A DNA stretch of 46,627 nt from Gammaproteobacteria bacterium (GCA_013695765.1 JACCZW010000076.1:1-46627); one strand, 5' to 3'. Shown: positions 17,127 to 28,220, counted from the stretch's first letter. Notes: generated from the letters alone by a model not told the origin. A program made the numbers and translations.

Positions 17127-18511
17127 TGCACATCCACATCCTCGGCGTATGCGGCACGTTTATGGGTGGCGTGGCACTGCTCGCGCAAGCTGCAGGGCAT
17201 CGGGTGTCGGGTTCCGATGCCAACGTCTACCCGCCCATGAGCACCTTGCTCGCGAAATCCGGCGTGACCCTGTTCGATGGCTACGATCCCGCTCATCTTA
17301 AGCCCGCGCCCGACATGGTGGTGGTGGGCAACGTGATGTCGCGCGGTCAGCCCGTAGTGGAGGATCTGCTCAATCGCGACATTAGCTTTATGTCCGGGCC
17401 GCAGTGGCTGCGCGAATACGTACTCCGCGAGCGCCGGGTGTTGGCGGTGGCCGGCACGCACGGCAAGACTACGACGGCGAGCATTCTCGCCTGGATTCTC
17501 GAGCATGCGGGCGAGAGCCCCGGCTTTTTGATCGGCGGCGTGCCCGGTAATTTCGGCGTTTCGGCGCGCCTAGGGAGGGGCCAGTTCTTCGTGGTGGAAG
17601 CCGACGAGTACGACACCGCGTTTTTCGACAAGCGCTCGAAGTTCGTGCATTACCGGCCGGGCACCCTGGTGCTTAACAATCTGGAATTCGATCACGCCGA
17701 TATTTTCGATGATCTGGATGCGATCAAGCGCCAGTTTCATCACCTCGTCCGTACCGTGCCCGGTGATGGTCTGATCGTGTACAACGGCGAGGACGAAAAT
17801 CTGCGCGCAACTTTGGACATGGGTTGCTGGACACCTCGCAAGACCTTCGGCCTGGAGGCGCCTGCCTCCGATGCACTCGCAGCGCCCACATTGAACTGGC
17901 GCGCGCGGCTGACGGACGCCGACGGCGCTCGCTTCGAAGTCACGCGCGGTAACGGCCCGCCGATCGACGCTGCATGGACGCAGTGCGGCGCGCATAACGT
18001 CGCCAACGCCCTGGCGGCCGTCGCCGCCGCGCATCACGCTGGCGTGCCCGTCGCCGATGGTGTCGAGGCCCTGGCGGCGTTCAAGGGCGTCAAGCGTCGG
18101 CTCGAGGTGCGCGGAGAGTATGCGGGCGTCACACTTTACGACGACTTCGCGCATCATCCCACCGCCATTCGCGTGACCCTGGCCGCATTGCGCGCCCGCG
18201 TTGGCGAAGCGCGCCTCGTGGCGGTGCTGGAGCTGCGTTCCAACACCATGCGCATGGGCGTGCACCGGGAAGAGCTGGCAAAATCGCTGGCCGCGGCCGA
18301 TCGCGTCGTGGTCTTACAGCCGCCGGAACTGAACTTTTCGCTGCACGAGATCCTGGCGCCGCTGGGCGACAAAGCGTGCATACTCGAGTCCGTGGACGCG
18401 ATTGTGGAGACGTTGCGCGCGGAGCTTGTCACCGGAGATCATTGTCTGATCATGAGCAACGGTGGCTTCGGCGGACTGCATACCCGGCTTGCCGAGGCGC
18501 TGTCGCGCTGA
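17126..18511 (+). CDS. mpl: UDP-N-acetylmuramate:L-Ala-gamma-D-Glu-meso-DAP ligase
   Basis: The product is 461 aa. It reattaches the recovered tripeptide L-Ala-D-Glu-mDAP to UDP-MurNAc during peptidoglycan recycling, in the cytoplasm. The N-terminus [19 protein letters not shown] is the Mur-ligase nucleotide-sugar domain, and the ATP P-loop is [11 protein letters not shown] (110-120). [11 protein letters not shown] near residue 340 is typical of the C-terminal ligase domain. The ATG at 17126 overlaps the previous stop; the long upstream open frame is chance. AmpD, which releases the same peptide, is encoded at 28801. The next ORF begins inside this gene's stop (TGATG 18509-18513). Confidence 0.93.
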   Translation: MHIHILGVCGTFMGGVALLAQAAGHRVSGSDANVYPPMSTLLAKSGVTLFDGYDPAHLKPAPDMVVVGNVMSRGQPVVEDLLNRDISFMSGPQWLREYVLRERRVLAVAGTHGKTTTASILAWILEHAGESPGFLIGGVPGNFGVSARLGRGQFFVVEADEYDTAFFDKRSKFVHYRPGTLVLNNLEFDHADIFDDLDAIKRQFHHLVRTVPGDGLIVYNGEDENLRATLDMGCWTPRKTFGLEAPASDALAAPTLNWRARLTDADGARFEVTRGNGPPIDAAWTQCGAHNVANALAAVAAAHHAGVPVADGVEALAAFKGVKRRLEVRGEYAGVTLYDDFAHHPTAIRVTLAALRARVGEARLVAVLELRSNTMRMGVHREELAKSLAAADRVVVLQPPELNFSLHEILAPLGDKACILESVDAIVETLRAELVTGDHCLIMSNGGFGGLHTRLAEALSR

Positions 18512-18779
18512 TGCGGCAGGGGCACGCGGCTTGTCCGCGCACTGGCACGGTTGCGAACGCGGCCATGTCGATGCGAGTGACTTACCACCGTTAGCCGCCG
18601 ATGCCGCGCTACACCAGGACGGTCGCGCTTACCATCGCGGGCGCAATCCCGGCTTTTATCGTCGCCCGGAACGCATCGAACAACTGGTGGATTTCATGGT
18701 CGCGCGCGCGCTCGATCATATGAATATCGAGCACGCCCTGCTGCCGCGCTGGGGCATGGGCAGCGACGGCGAGGCATGA
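18511..18779 (+). pseudogene. ubiX: Decayed flavin prenyltransferase (ubiX) remnant
   Basis: Only about 270 bases lie between mpl and the next gene, whereas UbiX needs about 570-600. The frame ending at TGA 18777-18779 carries an unmistakable UbiX C-terminus: [20 protein letters not shown] then [18 protein letters not shown]. Just before it, [11 protein letters not shown] resembles the internal 'RAADVxLKExR' block, but the ~25 residues normally between these blocks are missing. In another frame [12 protein letters not shown] resembles the UbiX 'CPCTxGTLAxIA' segment. The FMN- and substrate-binding N-terminal half is gone. UbiX makes prenylated FMN for UbiD in ubiquinone synthesis. The mpl-ubiX order is familiar from gammaproteobacteria, which supports the call. 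The stop overlaps the next gene's start (ATGA). Confidence 0.65.
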
Positions 18780-19357
18780 CGCAGCTCCCGCTGTTTCCGC
18801 TCAATACCGTCATATTTCCGGGCGGTGCGCTGCCGTTGCGGATCTTCGAGCCGCGCTATCTCGATATGGTCAGCGCCTGTCTGCGTACCGACACGGGCTT
18901 TGGTATCTGTCTGCTCAAAAGCGGGTGGGAAACCGACCGGAGTGCGCGCATCCATCTGGTAGGCACGTTGTGCAAGATCGTCGACTGGACGAAGCTGCCG
19001 GACGGACTGCTGGGGGTGACCGCGCAGGGGACGCAAAGAATCCGGGTCGTGAGTTCACAGGTGCGCAGCGATCATCTGATGATCGGCGAGGTAGAGCCGC
19101 TGCCGGCCGAAGCCGAACTGCCGCTGCCCATGGAATTCATTGAATTAAGCGCGTTGTTGCGTCAGATTATCGACGAGATCGGCCCGCCGTACAGCGACAC
19201 GCCCGCACGGTACGATCAGTGCGCCTGGGTGGCAGGGCGTCTAAGCGAGCTGCTGCCGCTGCAAATGGCGGTCAAACAGCGCCTGCTGGAGGCAGACGAT
19301 GTGCGGGGGAGGCTGGCGCTGCTGCGCACCGAACTGGCTGGCCTGCACTATCTGTAG
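18776..19357 (+). CDS. LON-protease substrate-binding-domain protein
   Basis: The product is 193 aa and consists of a LON N-terminal (substrate-binding) domain without the ATPase or protease parts. The signature is the N-terminus [21 protein letters not shown] with EPRYLDMV, typical of this stand-alone family. Its function is not established; the domain binds polypeptide in Lon itself. ATG 18776 overlaps the stop of the ubiX remnant (ATGA), so the coupling to the old ubiX gene was kept although ubiX decayed. It is cytoplasmic. Confidence 0.85.
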   Translation: MTQLPLFPLNTVIFPGGALPLRIFEPRYLDMVSACLRTDTGFGICLLKSGWETDRSARIHLVGTLCKIVDWTKLPDGLLGVTAQGTQRIRVVSSQVRSDHLMIGEVEPLPAEAELPLPMEFIELSALLRQIIDEIGPPYSDTPARYDQCAWVAGRLSELLPLQMAVKQRLLEADDVRGRLALLRTELAGLHYL

Positions 19358-19467
19358 AGTCGTCATCGAACTGAATCGTTGAGCGCATCGATCGATGCGC
19401 GCGAGCGCCCGGCGGCTTGAAACGCCCTACCGGGGCCGTGCGCGCCGACATGTAACGGAGAAAAAAC

Positions 19468-20451
19468 ATGCTGTTTGTATATACCGCAGTGGATGGCTGC
19501 CTGCAAGAATCGTCTTACGCGTCCGACGACATCCTGCCGCAGGACGCGGTCTGGATCGACATGTTCGAGCCAACACCGGAAGAAGAACAGGCCGTGGAGA
19601 ACGCGCTCAAGCTGAATGTGCCCACCCGCGAGGAGCTGGAGGAAATCGAGATTTCCAGCCGCCTATATAAGGAAAAAGGCGTGCTGTTCATGACCGCCAC
19701 CTTGATCGCGCAGGCTGATACCCCGCGCCCGGAAACCACCGCCGTTACGTTCGTGCTGACGGAGACTCGCCTCGTTACGGTTCGCTACGCGGCGCTGCGG
19801 TCATTTCCGATGTTCATTTCCCAGCAGCGGCGCGGGCAGCGCCCGATCGGCAGCGGCGAACTGGTGATGCTCGGATTGCTGGATGCGATCGTGGATCGCA
19901 CCGCGGATCTGTTGGAAGGCGCCGGTAACGATCTGGACGCCGTGTCGCTGGAGATTTTCAGTCAACGCGGACCCACCGATGCGAAACGGCCCGCCGGCCA
20001 CTTGCAACGCAGTCTGCGCCGCATCGGGCGAAACGGAGACATCACCTCCAAGATCAGCGAAAGTCTGGTGACCCTGGCGCGCCTGCTGGCGTTCTTCGGG
20101 CAGACCAGAAAAGACCCGCAGGACCCGCATAAAATTAAAGGCCTGCTCGAGGTGCTGGAATACGACGTGAAATCGCTCACCAGCCACGCGGCCTTTCTGT
20201 CGGACAAGACGAATTTCCTCCTCTCCGCGACCCTTGGCATGGTTAACATCGAGCAGACCGACATCATCAAGATATTTTCGGTAGCGGCGGTGATGTTTCT
20301 GCCGCCCACCCTGGTGGCCAGCATTTACGGCATGAACTTCGAGTTCATGCCCGAGCTGCACTGGACGCTCGGTTATCCGCTGGCGGTGGTGTTGATGATT
20401 GCCTCTGCCGTCGTGCCGTTCATGTTCTTCAAGCGGCGCGGTTGGCTTTAG
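19468..20451 (+). CDS. corA: CorA-type magnesium transporter
   Basis: The product is 327 aa. It is a pentameric Mg2+ (Co2+) channel of the inner membrane. A large cytoplasmic N-terminal domain is followed by two C-terminal transmembrane helices (VAAVMFLPPTLVASIYGMNF and GYPLAVVLMIASAVVPFMFF). The signature GMN selectivity motif is at 288-290 (SIYGMNFEFMPE). The family-typical start MLFVYTAVDGCLQE and a GGAG at about 19456-19459 support the ATG at 19468. The C-terminus ends KRRGWL, as in homologues. The gap 19358-19467 is non-coding. Confidence 0.93.
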   Translation: MLFVYTAVDGCLQESSYASDDILPQDAVWIDMFEPTPEEEQAVENALKLNVPTREELEEIEISSRLYKEKGVLFMTATLIAQADTPRPETTAVTFVLTETRLVTVRYAALRSFPMFISQQRRGQRPIGSGELVMLGLLDAIVDRTADLLEGAGNDLDAVSLEIFSQRGPTDAKRPAGHLQRSLRRIGRNGDITSKISESLVTLARLLAFFGQTRKDPQDPHKIKGLLEVLEYDVKSLTSHAAFLSDKTNFLLSATLGMVNIEQTDIIKIFSVAAVMFLPPTLVASIYGMNFEFMPELHWTLGYPLAVVLMIASAVVPFMFFKRRGWL

Positions 20452-20477
20452 AATTCCCTGAACAAGTCGCCGCAACC

Positions 20478-20588
20478 CATTGCGAGCAACGCGATGCAAT
20501 CCAGAAAACCCGCAGATCAGTTACCTGCTGGAGTGCCACGTCGCTTCCCGCACGCTGCGCTCGCGGCTAAAGACTTACTCTCGCAATG
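20478..20588. repeat. Palindromic intergenic repeat between convergent corA and hemL
   Basis: The element begins CATTGCGAG (20478) and ends CTCGCAATG (20580-20588), with internal partly complementary blocks (GCAATCCAG / CTGGAGTGCC). This is the pattern of the widespread 'CATTGCGAGC...GCAATCC' intergenic repeat family. It fills the gap between two genes that point at each other, so the folded RNA could act as a shared terminator or protect 3' ends. Confidence 0.6.
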
Positions 20589-20643
20589 ATGATTTGTTCA
20601 GAGCTTCCCTTGAAGACGCGCGGGTTATACGGGAGCCTTCGAT

Positions 20644-21924
20644 CTATAGCGACTTGAGCACCGAGCCGGCCGCGATCAAAGTTTGCTCGATATCCTCTTC
20701 GCTGTGCGCGCTGGACATGAATCCCGCTTCGAACGGGGACGGCGCCAGATAGACGCCTTGCGCCAGCATGCCGCGGAAAAACGTCTTGAAGCGTTCACGG
20801 TCGCAGGCCATGACCTGGTCGTAATGAGTAACCTGTTTTGCGTCGGTGAAGAACAGTCCAAACATGCCGCCCAGCCGGTTGGACGCCATCGGCACGCCCG
20901 CCGCTTTGGCCTCGTCCAGCAAGCTGACCACCAGCGCACCGGTGCTGTCGGCGAGGCTCTCGAAGAACCCCGGCGCCGAAATCAATTCCAGGGTCTTGAG
21001 TCCGGCGGTCATCGCAATGGGATTACCGGATAAGGTGCCGGCCTGATATACGGGTCCTAGCGGAGCCAGTTGTTCCATGATGTCGCGCCGCCCGCCGAAC
21101 GCGCCTACCGGCATGCCGCCGCCGATGACCTTGCCCAGGGTGGTGAGGTCGGGCGTGATCCGATAATGCCCCTGCGCGCAGGTAAGGCTCACGCGAAAGC
21201 CGGTCATGACTTCGTCGAAGATCAGCAATGCGCCGTAGTCGTCGCAAATCTCTCGCAAACCTTCGAGGAATCCCGGCGCGGGGAGGACGCAATTCATGTT
21301 GCCGGTCACGGGCTCGACGATGACGCAGGCTATAGTCTCACCCGCGTGCTCGAATGCTTGGCGCACTTCGTCGATGTCGTTGTAGGCGAGGGTAATGGTC
21401 AGTTCGGCCAGCGCGGCAGGCACGCCGGGCGAACTCGGCACGCCAAAGGTCAGCGCGCCGGAACCGGCCTTGACCAGTAGCGAATCCGCGTGACCGTGGT
21501 AACAGCCTTCGAACTTGACGATCCGGTCTCGATTTGTGTAAGCGCGCGCCAGGCGGATCGCGCTCATGCACGCCTCGGTGCCGGAGTTGACCATGCGCAG
21601 CATGTCCATCGACGGCACCAACTCGCAGATGCGTGCCGCCAGCGCGGTTTCAATCTCTGTTGGCGCGCCGAAACTCAAGCCCCGTTTAGCCGCGTCGCAC
21701 ACCGCCTCGATAACTTGCGCGTGCGCGTGACCCAGAATCATGGGTCCCCACGAGCCAACGTAATCGATGTAGCGCCGGCTATCCGTATCGAACAGGTACG
21801 CACCCGCGGCGCGCTCGATAAAAACTGGATCCACCCCCATGCCGCCGAACGCGCGCACCGGTGAGTTTACGCCGCCCGGGATGTAGCGCCGGGCCTGTTG
21901 AAAAAGGTCTGCTGTTTTCGTCAT
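20644..21924 (-). CDS. hemL: Glutamate-1-semialdehyde 2,1-aminomutase
   Basis: The product is 426 aa, exactly the usual size. It uses PLP to turn glutamate-1-semialdehyde into 5-aminolevulinate, the precursor of haem, sirohaem and cobalamin. The PLP lysine is Lys265 in [18 protein letters not shown], and [11 protein letters not shown] supplies the Asp contacting the pyridine nitrogen. Other signatures are [15 protein letters not shown] near the start and [18 protein letters not shown] 21922-21924 overlaps the thiE stop by ATGA, which fixes the start and rejects the longer upstream frame. It is the last gene of a thiD-thiE-hemL operon. Confidence 0.95.
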   Translation of the reverse strand: MTKTADLFQQARRYIPGGVNSPVRAFGGMGVDPVFIERAAGAYLFDTDSRRYIDYVGSWGPMILGHAHAQVIEAVCDAAKRGLSFGAPTEIETALAARICELVPSMDMLRMVNSGTEACMSAIRLARAYTNRDRIVKFEGCYHGHADSLLVKAGSGALTFGVPSSPGVPAALAELTITLAYNDIDEVRQAFEHAGETIACVIVEPVTGNMNCVLPAPGFLEGLREICDDYGALLIFDEVMTGFRVSLTCAQGHYRITPDLTTLGKVIGGGMPVGAFGGRRDIMEQLAPLGPVYQAGTLSGNPIAMTAGLKTLELISAPGFFESLADSTGALVVSLLDEAKAAGVPMASNRLGGMFGLFFTDAKQVTHYDQVMACDRERFKTFFRGMLAQGVYLAPSPFEAGFMSSAHSEEDIEQTLIAAGSVLKSL

Positions 21925-22634
21925 GGATGAACGTCGCGGTCGGGGGCTAAAAAAAGCGCGGCAACTTCGCGCGCGGCGGCTTCGGGATCGGTTTGCGCAA
22001 ATACGCCGCTGATGATGGCCACGAGGTCCGCGCCCGCGCGGATCAGTGGTGCCGCATTGGCGGGCATAATGCCGCCGATCGCGCATATCGGAATGGGTAA
22101 CGCCGCGCGCGCGCGCATCAGTAAATCCAGGGTCGCGCGCACCGCATCCGGTTTAGTGGGCGACGGGGAAAAACTGCCGAAAGCGATATAGTCGGCGCCC
22201 GCCTGCCACGCCTTGAGCGCACGCGAAATATCGTCGTAACAAGATACGCCGATGATCGCGTGTTCACCCAGCATCGCGCGCGCTTCACCGATTGGCATGT
22301 CGCGTTCACCCAGATGCACGCCGTCAGCCCGTAATGCGCCTGCAAGTGCTGCATCGTCATTGATAATCAACGGTACGCGGTACTCCGCGCAGAGCGTGCA
22401 CAATGCCGCGGCGCGCTCCTGCCGTTGCTTGGCGCTGGCGGTCTTGTCGCGGTATTGAACCATGTGCGCGCCGCCTGTTATTGCGCGCTCGACATTCGCG
22501 ACAAGCGTTTCAGGTTCGCCCGTGGTTTCAGACCCGCACGCAGCGGTGATCGCGTAAAGACCGCGAGGGACTTTTGCATAACGCGCCGAAGCTAAACTCG
22601 CGTGCGAGCCGGTGTCCATCGCTGCCCGGTTCAT
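21921..22634 (-). CDS. thiE: Thiamine-phosphate synthase
   Basis: The product is 237 aa. It joins HMP-pyrophosphate (from ThiD) to the thiazole phosphate to give thiamine phosphate. The TIM-barrel motifs are [17 protein letters not shown] (pyrophosphate-binding Arg/Lys), [21 protein letters not shown], and the phosphate loop [20 protein letters not shown]. The start at 22634 overlaps the thiD stop (ATGA), as does its own stop with hemL. The N-terminal ~28 residues before RGLYAIT are longer than in many homologues; a second ATG at 22619 is possible. Confidence 0.93.
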   Translation of the reverse strand: MNRAAMDTGSHASLASARYAKVPRGLYAITAACGSETTGEPETLVANVERAITGGAHMVQYRDKTASAKQRQERAAALCTLCAEYRVPLIINDDAALAGALRADGVHLGERDMPIGEARAMLGEHAIIGVSCYDDISRALKAWQAGADYIAFGSFSPSPTKPDAVRATLDLLMRARAALPIPICAIGGIMPANAAPLIRAGADLVAIISGVFAQTDPEAAAREVAALFLAPDRDVHP

Positions 22635-23443
22635 CGCTGCGCCCAGAAAAACCGGTGTGGGATATGCTGACCCCGGCCGATGCGATAACCGTTTTGCAGC
22701 GCGCCCCAGGTGTATTCCTGCGCCTTGTGGATGGCGGTGAAGGGTTCGTTGCCCTGCGCGAGCAGCCCGGCGAGCGCCGCGGCCAGAGTGCAGCCGGAGC
22801 CGTGATATTTCGCGGGCAGCCGTTCCCATCGGTAGCTTTCGAGCACGCGGTTATTGCCGTACAGCATGTTGACCACCGGCTCGGCGCCGGTGCCGGTGTC
22901 GCCACCGGTAATCAATACATATTTTGCGCCGTAGGCCAGCAGCGCCATCGCGCAGGCGTCCGGCGTATCGGCTTCCGGGGCCAGCGCGTAGGCCTCTGAC
23001 CGGTTGGGTGTCACGACCGTTGCGTGTGGCAGCAACAGCATGTTGATGGCGGCGGTCGCGGACTGCTCCGCCAGCGCCCCGCCGCCACCGGCGACCAGTA
23101 CGGGGTCCAGCACGACGGGCATATCGGGGTAATCGTTCAACAGGGTATGGATCGCTTCGATCACTTCCACGCTGCCGGTCATGCCGATCTTGATGGCGGT
23201 CACTGGAATATCCTCCAGCACCGCACGCGCCTGCTGCACCACCAGCCCGGCTTCCAATGGCGTGAAGCCGACGACGTTGTTAGTATCCTGCACGGTGACC
23301 GCCGTGATGACCGGCGCGGCATGCGATCCCATGCTGGCGATGGCTTCGATGTCGGCCTGCAGGCCGGCGCCGCCGGTCGGGTCCAGGCCGCCCAGCACGA
23401 GCACGACTCGCATCCCTTGTTGTTCGATTTGCTCGTCAGTCAT
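22631..23443 (-). CDS. thiD: Hydroxymethylpyrimidine/phosphomethylpyrimidine kinase
   Basis: The product is 270 aa. It phosphorylates HMP twice to HMP-PP for thiamine synthesis. It is a ribokinase-fold protein. The N-terminal VLVLGGLDPTGGAGLQADIE is the family signature, VVLDPVLVAGGGGAL follows, and the C-terminal anion-hole segment GSGCTLAAALAGLLAQG closes the site. It is the first gene of the thiD-thiE-hemL operon and diverges from rubredoxin across about 115 bases that should hold both promoters. GTTAATCTTAAC at about 23471-23482 is a small palindrome there. Confidence 0.93.
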   Translation of the reverse strand: MTDEQIEQQGMRVVLVLGGLDPTGGAGLQADIEAIASMGSHAAPVITAVTVQDTNNVVGFTPLEAGLVVQQARAVLEDIPVTAIKIGMTGSVEVIEAIHTLLNDYPDMPVVLDPVLVAGGGGALAEQSATAAINMLLLPHATVVTPNRSEAYALAPEADTPDACAMALLAYGAKYVLITGGDTGTGAEPVVNMLYGNNRVLESYRWERLPAKYHGSGCTLAAALAGLLAQGNEPFTAIHKAQEYTWGALQNGYRIGRGQHIPHRFFWAQR

Positions 23444-23558
23444 CGGTCACGAATAATCGGCTGTTGCAGCGTTAATCTTAACACTGCCGATTCTATCCTT
23501 GTCAGCTCACGGCCACGGGCCCGCGCTGCCGATTCTGTCAAATTTTTAGGTGTGATCA

Positions 23559-23735
23559 GTGGAAGAAGACTACAAGACTTTTATGTGTACGGTGTGCGGA
23601 TTTATCTATGACGAGGCGCAAGGCTGGCCGGATGACGGCATAAAGGCGGGTACGCGCTGGAAGGATGTCCCGGAGACCTGGATGTGCCCGGAATGCGGCG
23701 CCACCAAGGACGATTTTGAGATGGAGGAGATTTAA
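23559..23735 (+). CDS. Rubredoxin
   Basis: A 58-residue protein is encoded from GTG 23559 (ATG 23583 is a less likely start). AGGTG lies about 6 bases upstream. The single iron site is formed by two CxxC pairs: Cys10 and Cys13 in [15 protein letters not shown], and Cys43 and Cys46 in [13 protein letters not shown]. The aromatic core residues (Tyr, Trp, Phe) are in the usual places. Rubredoxins shuttle single electrons in the cytoplasm, for example to oxidoreductases or alkane hydroxylases; the partner is unknown here. The divergent thiD-rubredoxin arrangement is seen in other gammaproteobacteria. Confidence 0.92.
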   Translation: MEEDYKTFMCTVCGFIYDEAQGWPDDGIKAGTRWKDVPETWMCPECGATKDDFEMEEI

Positions 23736-23764
23736 ACTGTGCGGATTTAGATCACCCTGGGGGA

Positions 23765-24364
23765 TCACTCCTGACGGGAACGGGTCAGGAGCGCCTCGAC
23801 CGCTTCGTCCAGGGTACCTGCCTGCCGGGCGATAAACGCGGTTTTGGCGGACTGTTCCAGCGAGCACATCCATTTGTAAGCGAGGTTGAGGCTGGCGCCA
23901 CAAGCGTAGACGCCGTGTCCACGCACGATCGCGACGGGGTGCGATGCCAAAAGTGCTGCGACCCGCCGCGGCGACTCGCGCAGGTAATCCGCGTACGCAA
24001 TCGTGACTACGGGCACCTTCGGAAAATACAACTGCCCTTCGAAATCGACCGGCACGAAGTCCTTGCCGTTCAAGGTCAACGCCACGCTATGGGGCGCGTG
24101 ACTGTGCAGCACGGCGCGCGCTTGCGGGTTGCGCCGGTAAACTTCAAGATGCAGCGGCGTATCCAGCGACGCGCCCGGCGCGCCCGGTGCGTCGATATCG
24201 CAGGCGATCAGCTCATCGATGATGAGCGTATCTGCGCAGGCGCCGGTGGGGGTTATCCATACGGTATCGCCTTCGCGCGCCGACGCGTTGCCGCTGTGCG
24301 AATCGTTGTAACCGTACCGCCGCAGCCAGCGGTAATGACGCACCAGTTCCTCGCCTATGCTCAT
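23765..24364 (-). CDS. Class II aldolase/adducin family protein
   Basis: The product is 199 aa, the length of fuculose-phosphate-type aldolases. These zinc enzymes cleave or dehydrate phosphorylated sugars in the cytoplasm. Zinc ligands are seen as His87 and His89 in AVLHSHAPHS and His150 in IVRGHGVYACG. The N-terminal NDSHSGNASAREGDTVWITP is the phosphate-binding loop region. The usual catalytic Glu of the 'SSET/SSEW' segment appears to be Asp68 (SLDTPLH). It diverges from a PfkB kinase at 24456. A kinase plus class II aldolase pair would fit disposal of a nucleoside-derived sugar, but this is inference. It converges with rubredoxin, leaving 29 bases between. Confidence 0.8.
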   Translation of the reverse strand: MSIGEELVRHYRWLRRYGYNDSHSGNASAREGDTVWITPTGACADTLIIDELIACDIDAPGAPGASLDTPLHLEVYRRNPQARAVLHSHAPHSVALTLNGKDFVPVDFEGQLYFPKVPVVTIAYADYLRESPRRVAALLASHPVAIVRGHGVYACGASLNLAYKWMCSLEQSAKTAFIARQAGTLDEAVEALLTRSRQE

Positions 24365-24455
24365 AGCCTATGTGTTCTCCGCATCGACACCGGTTTGAGA
24401 CTGTAGCGGGCATGCCGTAGGATGCCGCTTTCCATGCCATCTTCAAGGTAAATCC

Positions 24456-25391
24456 ATGTCAGCATTAATCTGCGGCTCGCTTGCGTTCGACACCATTATG
24501 GTGTTTCCAGATCGGTTCAAGAATCATATTCTGCCGGATCAGGTGCATATTCTTAACGTCTCCTTTCTGGTGCCGGAGATGCGCCGCGAGTACGGCGGGT
24601 GCGCGGGCAACATTGCCTATAACCTCAAATTGCTGGGCGGCGACGGCAAACCCATGGGCACGGTTGGTCGCGATTTCGATGTATATCGCGACTGGATGGA
24701 TGAATGCGGAATCGACGCTGCGCATATCACGCAGATCGACGACGCTTATACCGCGCAGGCCTACATCACCACGGATATGGACGACAATCAGATCACGGCG
24801 TTTCACCCCGGCGCCATGAACTACTCGCATGTGAACCAGGTGCCGACGGACGCGGGCATCATCCTCGGCATCGTGGCGCCGGACGGGCGCGACGGCATGG
24901 TGCAGCACGCGAGCCAGTTCGCTGATGCGGATATTCCGTTCATCTTCGATCCGGGCCAGGGCCTGCCGATGTATGACGGCGAGGATTTGCTGCGTTTCGT
25001 CGAGCAGGCAAGCTGGGTGGCGCTCAATGCCTACGAATCACGGCTGATGCAGGAACGCACCGGCCTGTCACTCGCGCAACTGGCAGAGCGCGTGAAAGCC
25101 GTCATCGTCACGCGCGGCGGCGAGGGCTCTTACGTCTACACGCAAGGCCGGGAGATAGAAATCCCCGCGGCCAAGGCAAAGGCGACCAAAGACCCTACCG
25201 GTTGCGGCGACGCCTATCGCGCGGGTCTGCTGTACGGCCTGATGAACGAGTTCGACTGGGAGACCACAGGGCGAGTAGCGGCGCTGGCGGGTGCGATAAA
25301 GATTGAGCAATACGGCACGCAGAACCATCGCTTCACGGCGGATGAATTCAAGACGCGGTATAAGCAGACATTCGGGCATGACTTTGCATGA
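24456..25391 (+). CDS. PfkB-family carbohydrate kinase, adenosine-kinase-like
   Basis: The product is 311 aa with a ribokinase fold. The substrate end shows ALICGSLAFDTIMVFPDRF and EYGGCAGNIAYNLKLLGG. The C-terminal ATP/anion-hole signature is DPTGCGDAYRAGLLYGL, with the catalytic base Asp252. The sequence resembles bacterial proteins annotated as adenosine kinase, which phosphorylate adenosine to AMP; ribose or another sugar cannot be excluded. The start at 24456 begins directly with the conserved strand. The promoter must lie in the 91 bases shared with the divergent aldolase gene. Confidence 0.82.
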   Translation: MSALICGSLAFDTIMVFPDRFKNHILPDQVHILNVSFLVPEMRREYGGCAGNIAYNLKLLGGDGKPMGTVGRDFDVYRDWMDECGIDAAHITQIDDAYTAQAYITTDMDDNQITAFHPGAMNYSHVNQVPTDAGIILGIVAPDGRDGMVQHASQFADADIPFIFDPGQGLPMYDGEDLLRFVEQASWVALNAYESRLMQERTGLSLAQLAERVKAVIVTRGGEGSYVYTQGREIEIPAAKAKATKDPTGCGDAYRAGLLYGLMNEFDWETTGRVAALAGAIKIEQYGTQNHRFTADEFKTRYKQTFGHDFA

Positions 25392-25543
25392 GGGTTGATG
25401 GTCGTACAAAGACGCCAAGTCCTGCGATTATTGGCAAGCTACTTAATCGTTTGCGAGATAGACAGTTTGCAAGAGAGTCATTGAATTGGCGCGTTCAGGC
25501 CCCATGTTTATATGTCAGTGATTTTCATCTTATCTGATTTTTG

Positions 25544-26008
25544 ATGCGACCATTCCCATTAATAGCCGCGGCGCTGATCGGCGTGCCGCTGCTGGAAATT
25601 TATCTTTTCATCAAAGTCGGCGGCGTCATCGGCGCATTCCCGACGGTCGTGCTCACCGTGCTGACCGCAGTCATCGGAGCGATGCTGGTACGCGCGCAAG
25701 GCACTGCGGCGCTGCGGCGCGCGCAGGCGAGTCTGCGGCGCGACGAGATGCCGGCGCGCGAATTGCTCGAAGCCGCCGCGCTGCTGGTGGGCGGCGTGTT
25801 GCTGGTGATTCCCGGCTTTTTTTCCGATGCGATTGGATTCTTGATCCTGTGGCCGACCAGCCGCGCGTTCCTGCTTAGCCGCCTGTTGCCGCGCATGCGG
25901 ATCGTCGCCGTACATAATGTAAACCGGCCGGCGAGCAGGGTAAGCGGGCCGGCGGAGAGAGCCGGGCGCGTAATCGAGGGTGAATACGAACGCAAACCTG
26001 ACGACTAG
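25544..26008 (+). CDS. fxsA: FxsA family membrane protein
   Basis: The product is 154 aa from ATG 25544 (a TTG lies one codon upstream). FxsA is an inner-membrane protein whose overproduction relieves phage-T7 exclusion by the F plasmid; its normal role is unknown. Hydrophobic segments are AALIGVPLLEIYLFIKVGG, TVVLTVLTAVIGAMLV and LLVGGVLLVIPGFFSDAIGF, and LLVIPGFFSDAIGFLIL is the family hallmark. The C-terminus is polar and faces the cytoplasm. It lies just upstream of groES, the common arrangement in gammaproteobacteria. Confidence 0.9.
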   Translation: MRPFPLIAAALIGVPLLEIYLFIKVGGVIGAFPTVVLTVLTAVIGAMLVRAQGTAALRRAQASLRRDEMPARELLEAAALLVGGVLLVIPGFFSDAIGFLILWPTSRAFLLSRLLPRMRIVAVHNVNRPASRVSGPAERAGRVIEGEYERKPDD

Positions 26009-26017
26009 TCGGGTTGC

Positions 26018-26045
26018 TTGACAAGTCGCCGACCGTCATTATGAT
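26018..26045 (+). promoter_or_regulatory. Probable promoter of groESL
   Basis: TTGACA at 26018-26023 is followed after 16 bases by TATGAT at 26040-26045, a good sigma-70 pair about 100 bases before groES. The CTTGAC context also overlaps the CTTGAA-type -35 of heat-shock (sigma-32) promoters, but no CCCCAT-type -10 is visible. No CIRCE inverted repeat (HrcA operator) is present. A GGCGAC/GTCGCC hairpin (about 26059-26084) lies in the leader. Confidence 0.5.
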
Positions 26046-26142
26046 TGGCGCTCACTACCGGCGACTGCCAATTAAGGCGTCGCCAGATCGCAATAAACTT
26101 CGACAGTTCAACAAGCTTGCTAAATTTCAGGAGTTATAGCCT

Positions 26143-26433
26143 ATGAGTATCCGTCCTCTTCACGATCGGGTCATTATCAAACGTATGGAAGAAGAAAGAA
26201 CCAGCCCCGGCGGGATCGTAATTCCCGACAGCGCCGCTGAGAAGCCCATCAAGGGCGAAGTTAGAGCCGTCGGCAACGGCAAAATTCTGGACAGTGGCGA
26301 GAAACGCGCCCTGGATGTGAGTGCCGGCGACAAGGTTCTGTTCGGCAAATATTCCGGTACCGAGGTCAAAGTGGATGGCGAAGACCTGCTGGTAATGCGC
26401 GAAGACGACATCATGGCGGTCATCGACGCCTGA
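26143..26433 (+). CDS. groES: Co-chaperonin GroES
   Basis: The product is 96 aa, the family length. GroES forms the heptameric lid that closes the GroEL folding chamber in the cytoplasm. The N-terminal signature [20 protein letters not shown] is present, followed by the mobile loop [16 protein letters not shown] and the C-terminal [24 protein letters not shown] at about 26130-26134 supports the ATG at 26143. It is followed by groEL with 75 bases between, forming the standard two-gene operon. Confidence 0.97.
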   Translation: MSIRPLHDRVIIKRMEEERTSPGGIVIPDSAAEKPIKGEVRAVGNGKILDSGEKRALDVSAGDKVLFGKYSGTEVKVDGEDLLVMREDDIMAVIDA

Positions 26434-26481
26434 TAGCGCGTTAACGCGCGACTTCCGTCACCATCTTTCTATATGTTTTAA

Positions 26482-28191
<1,710 letters not shown>

Positions 28192-28220
28192 CCCATTGTG
28201 TCCGCAATGCTATAAATTCA

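Noticed and set aside
26046-26142. CIRCE/HrcA operator upstream of groES
   Set aside because: The TTAGCACTC-N9-GAGTGCTAA inverted repeat is absent; only a GGCGAC/GTCGCC hairpin is present.
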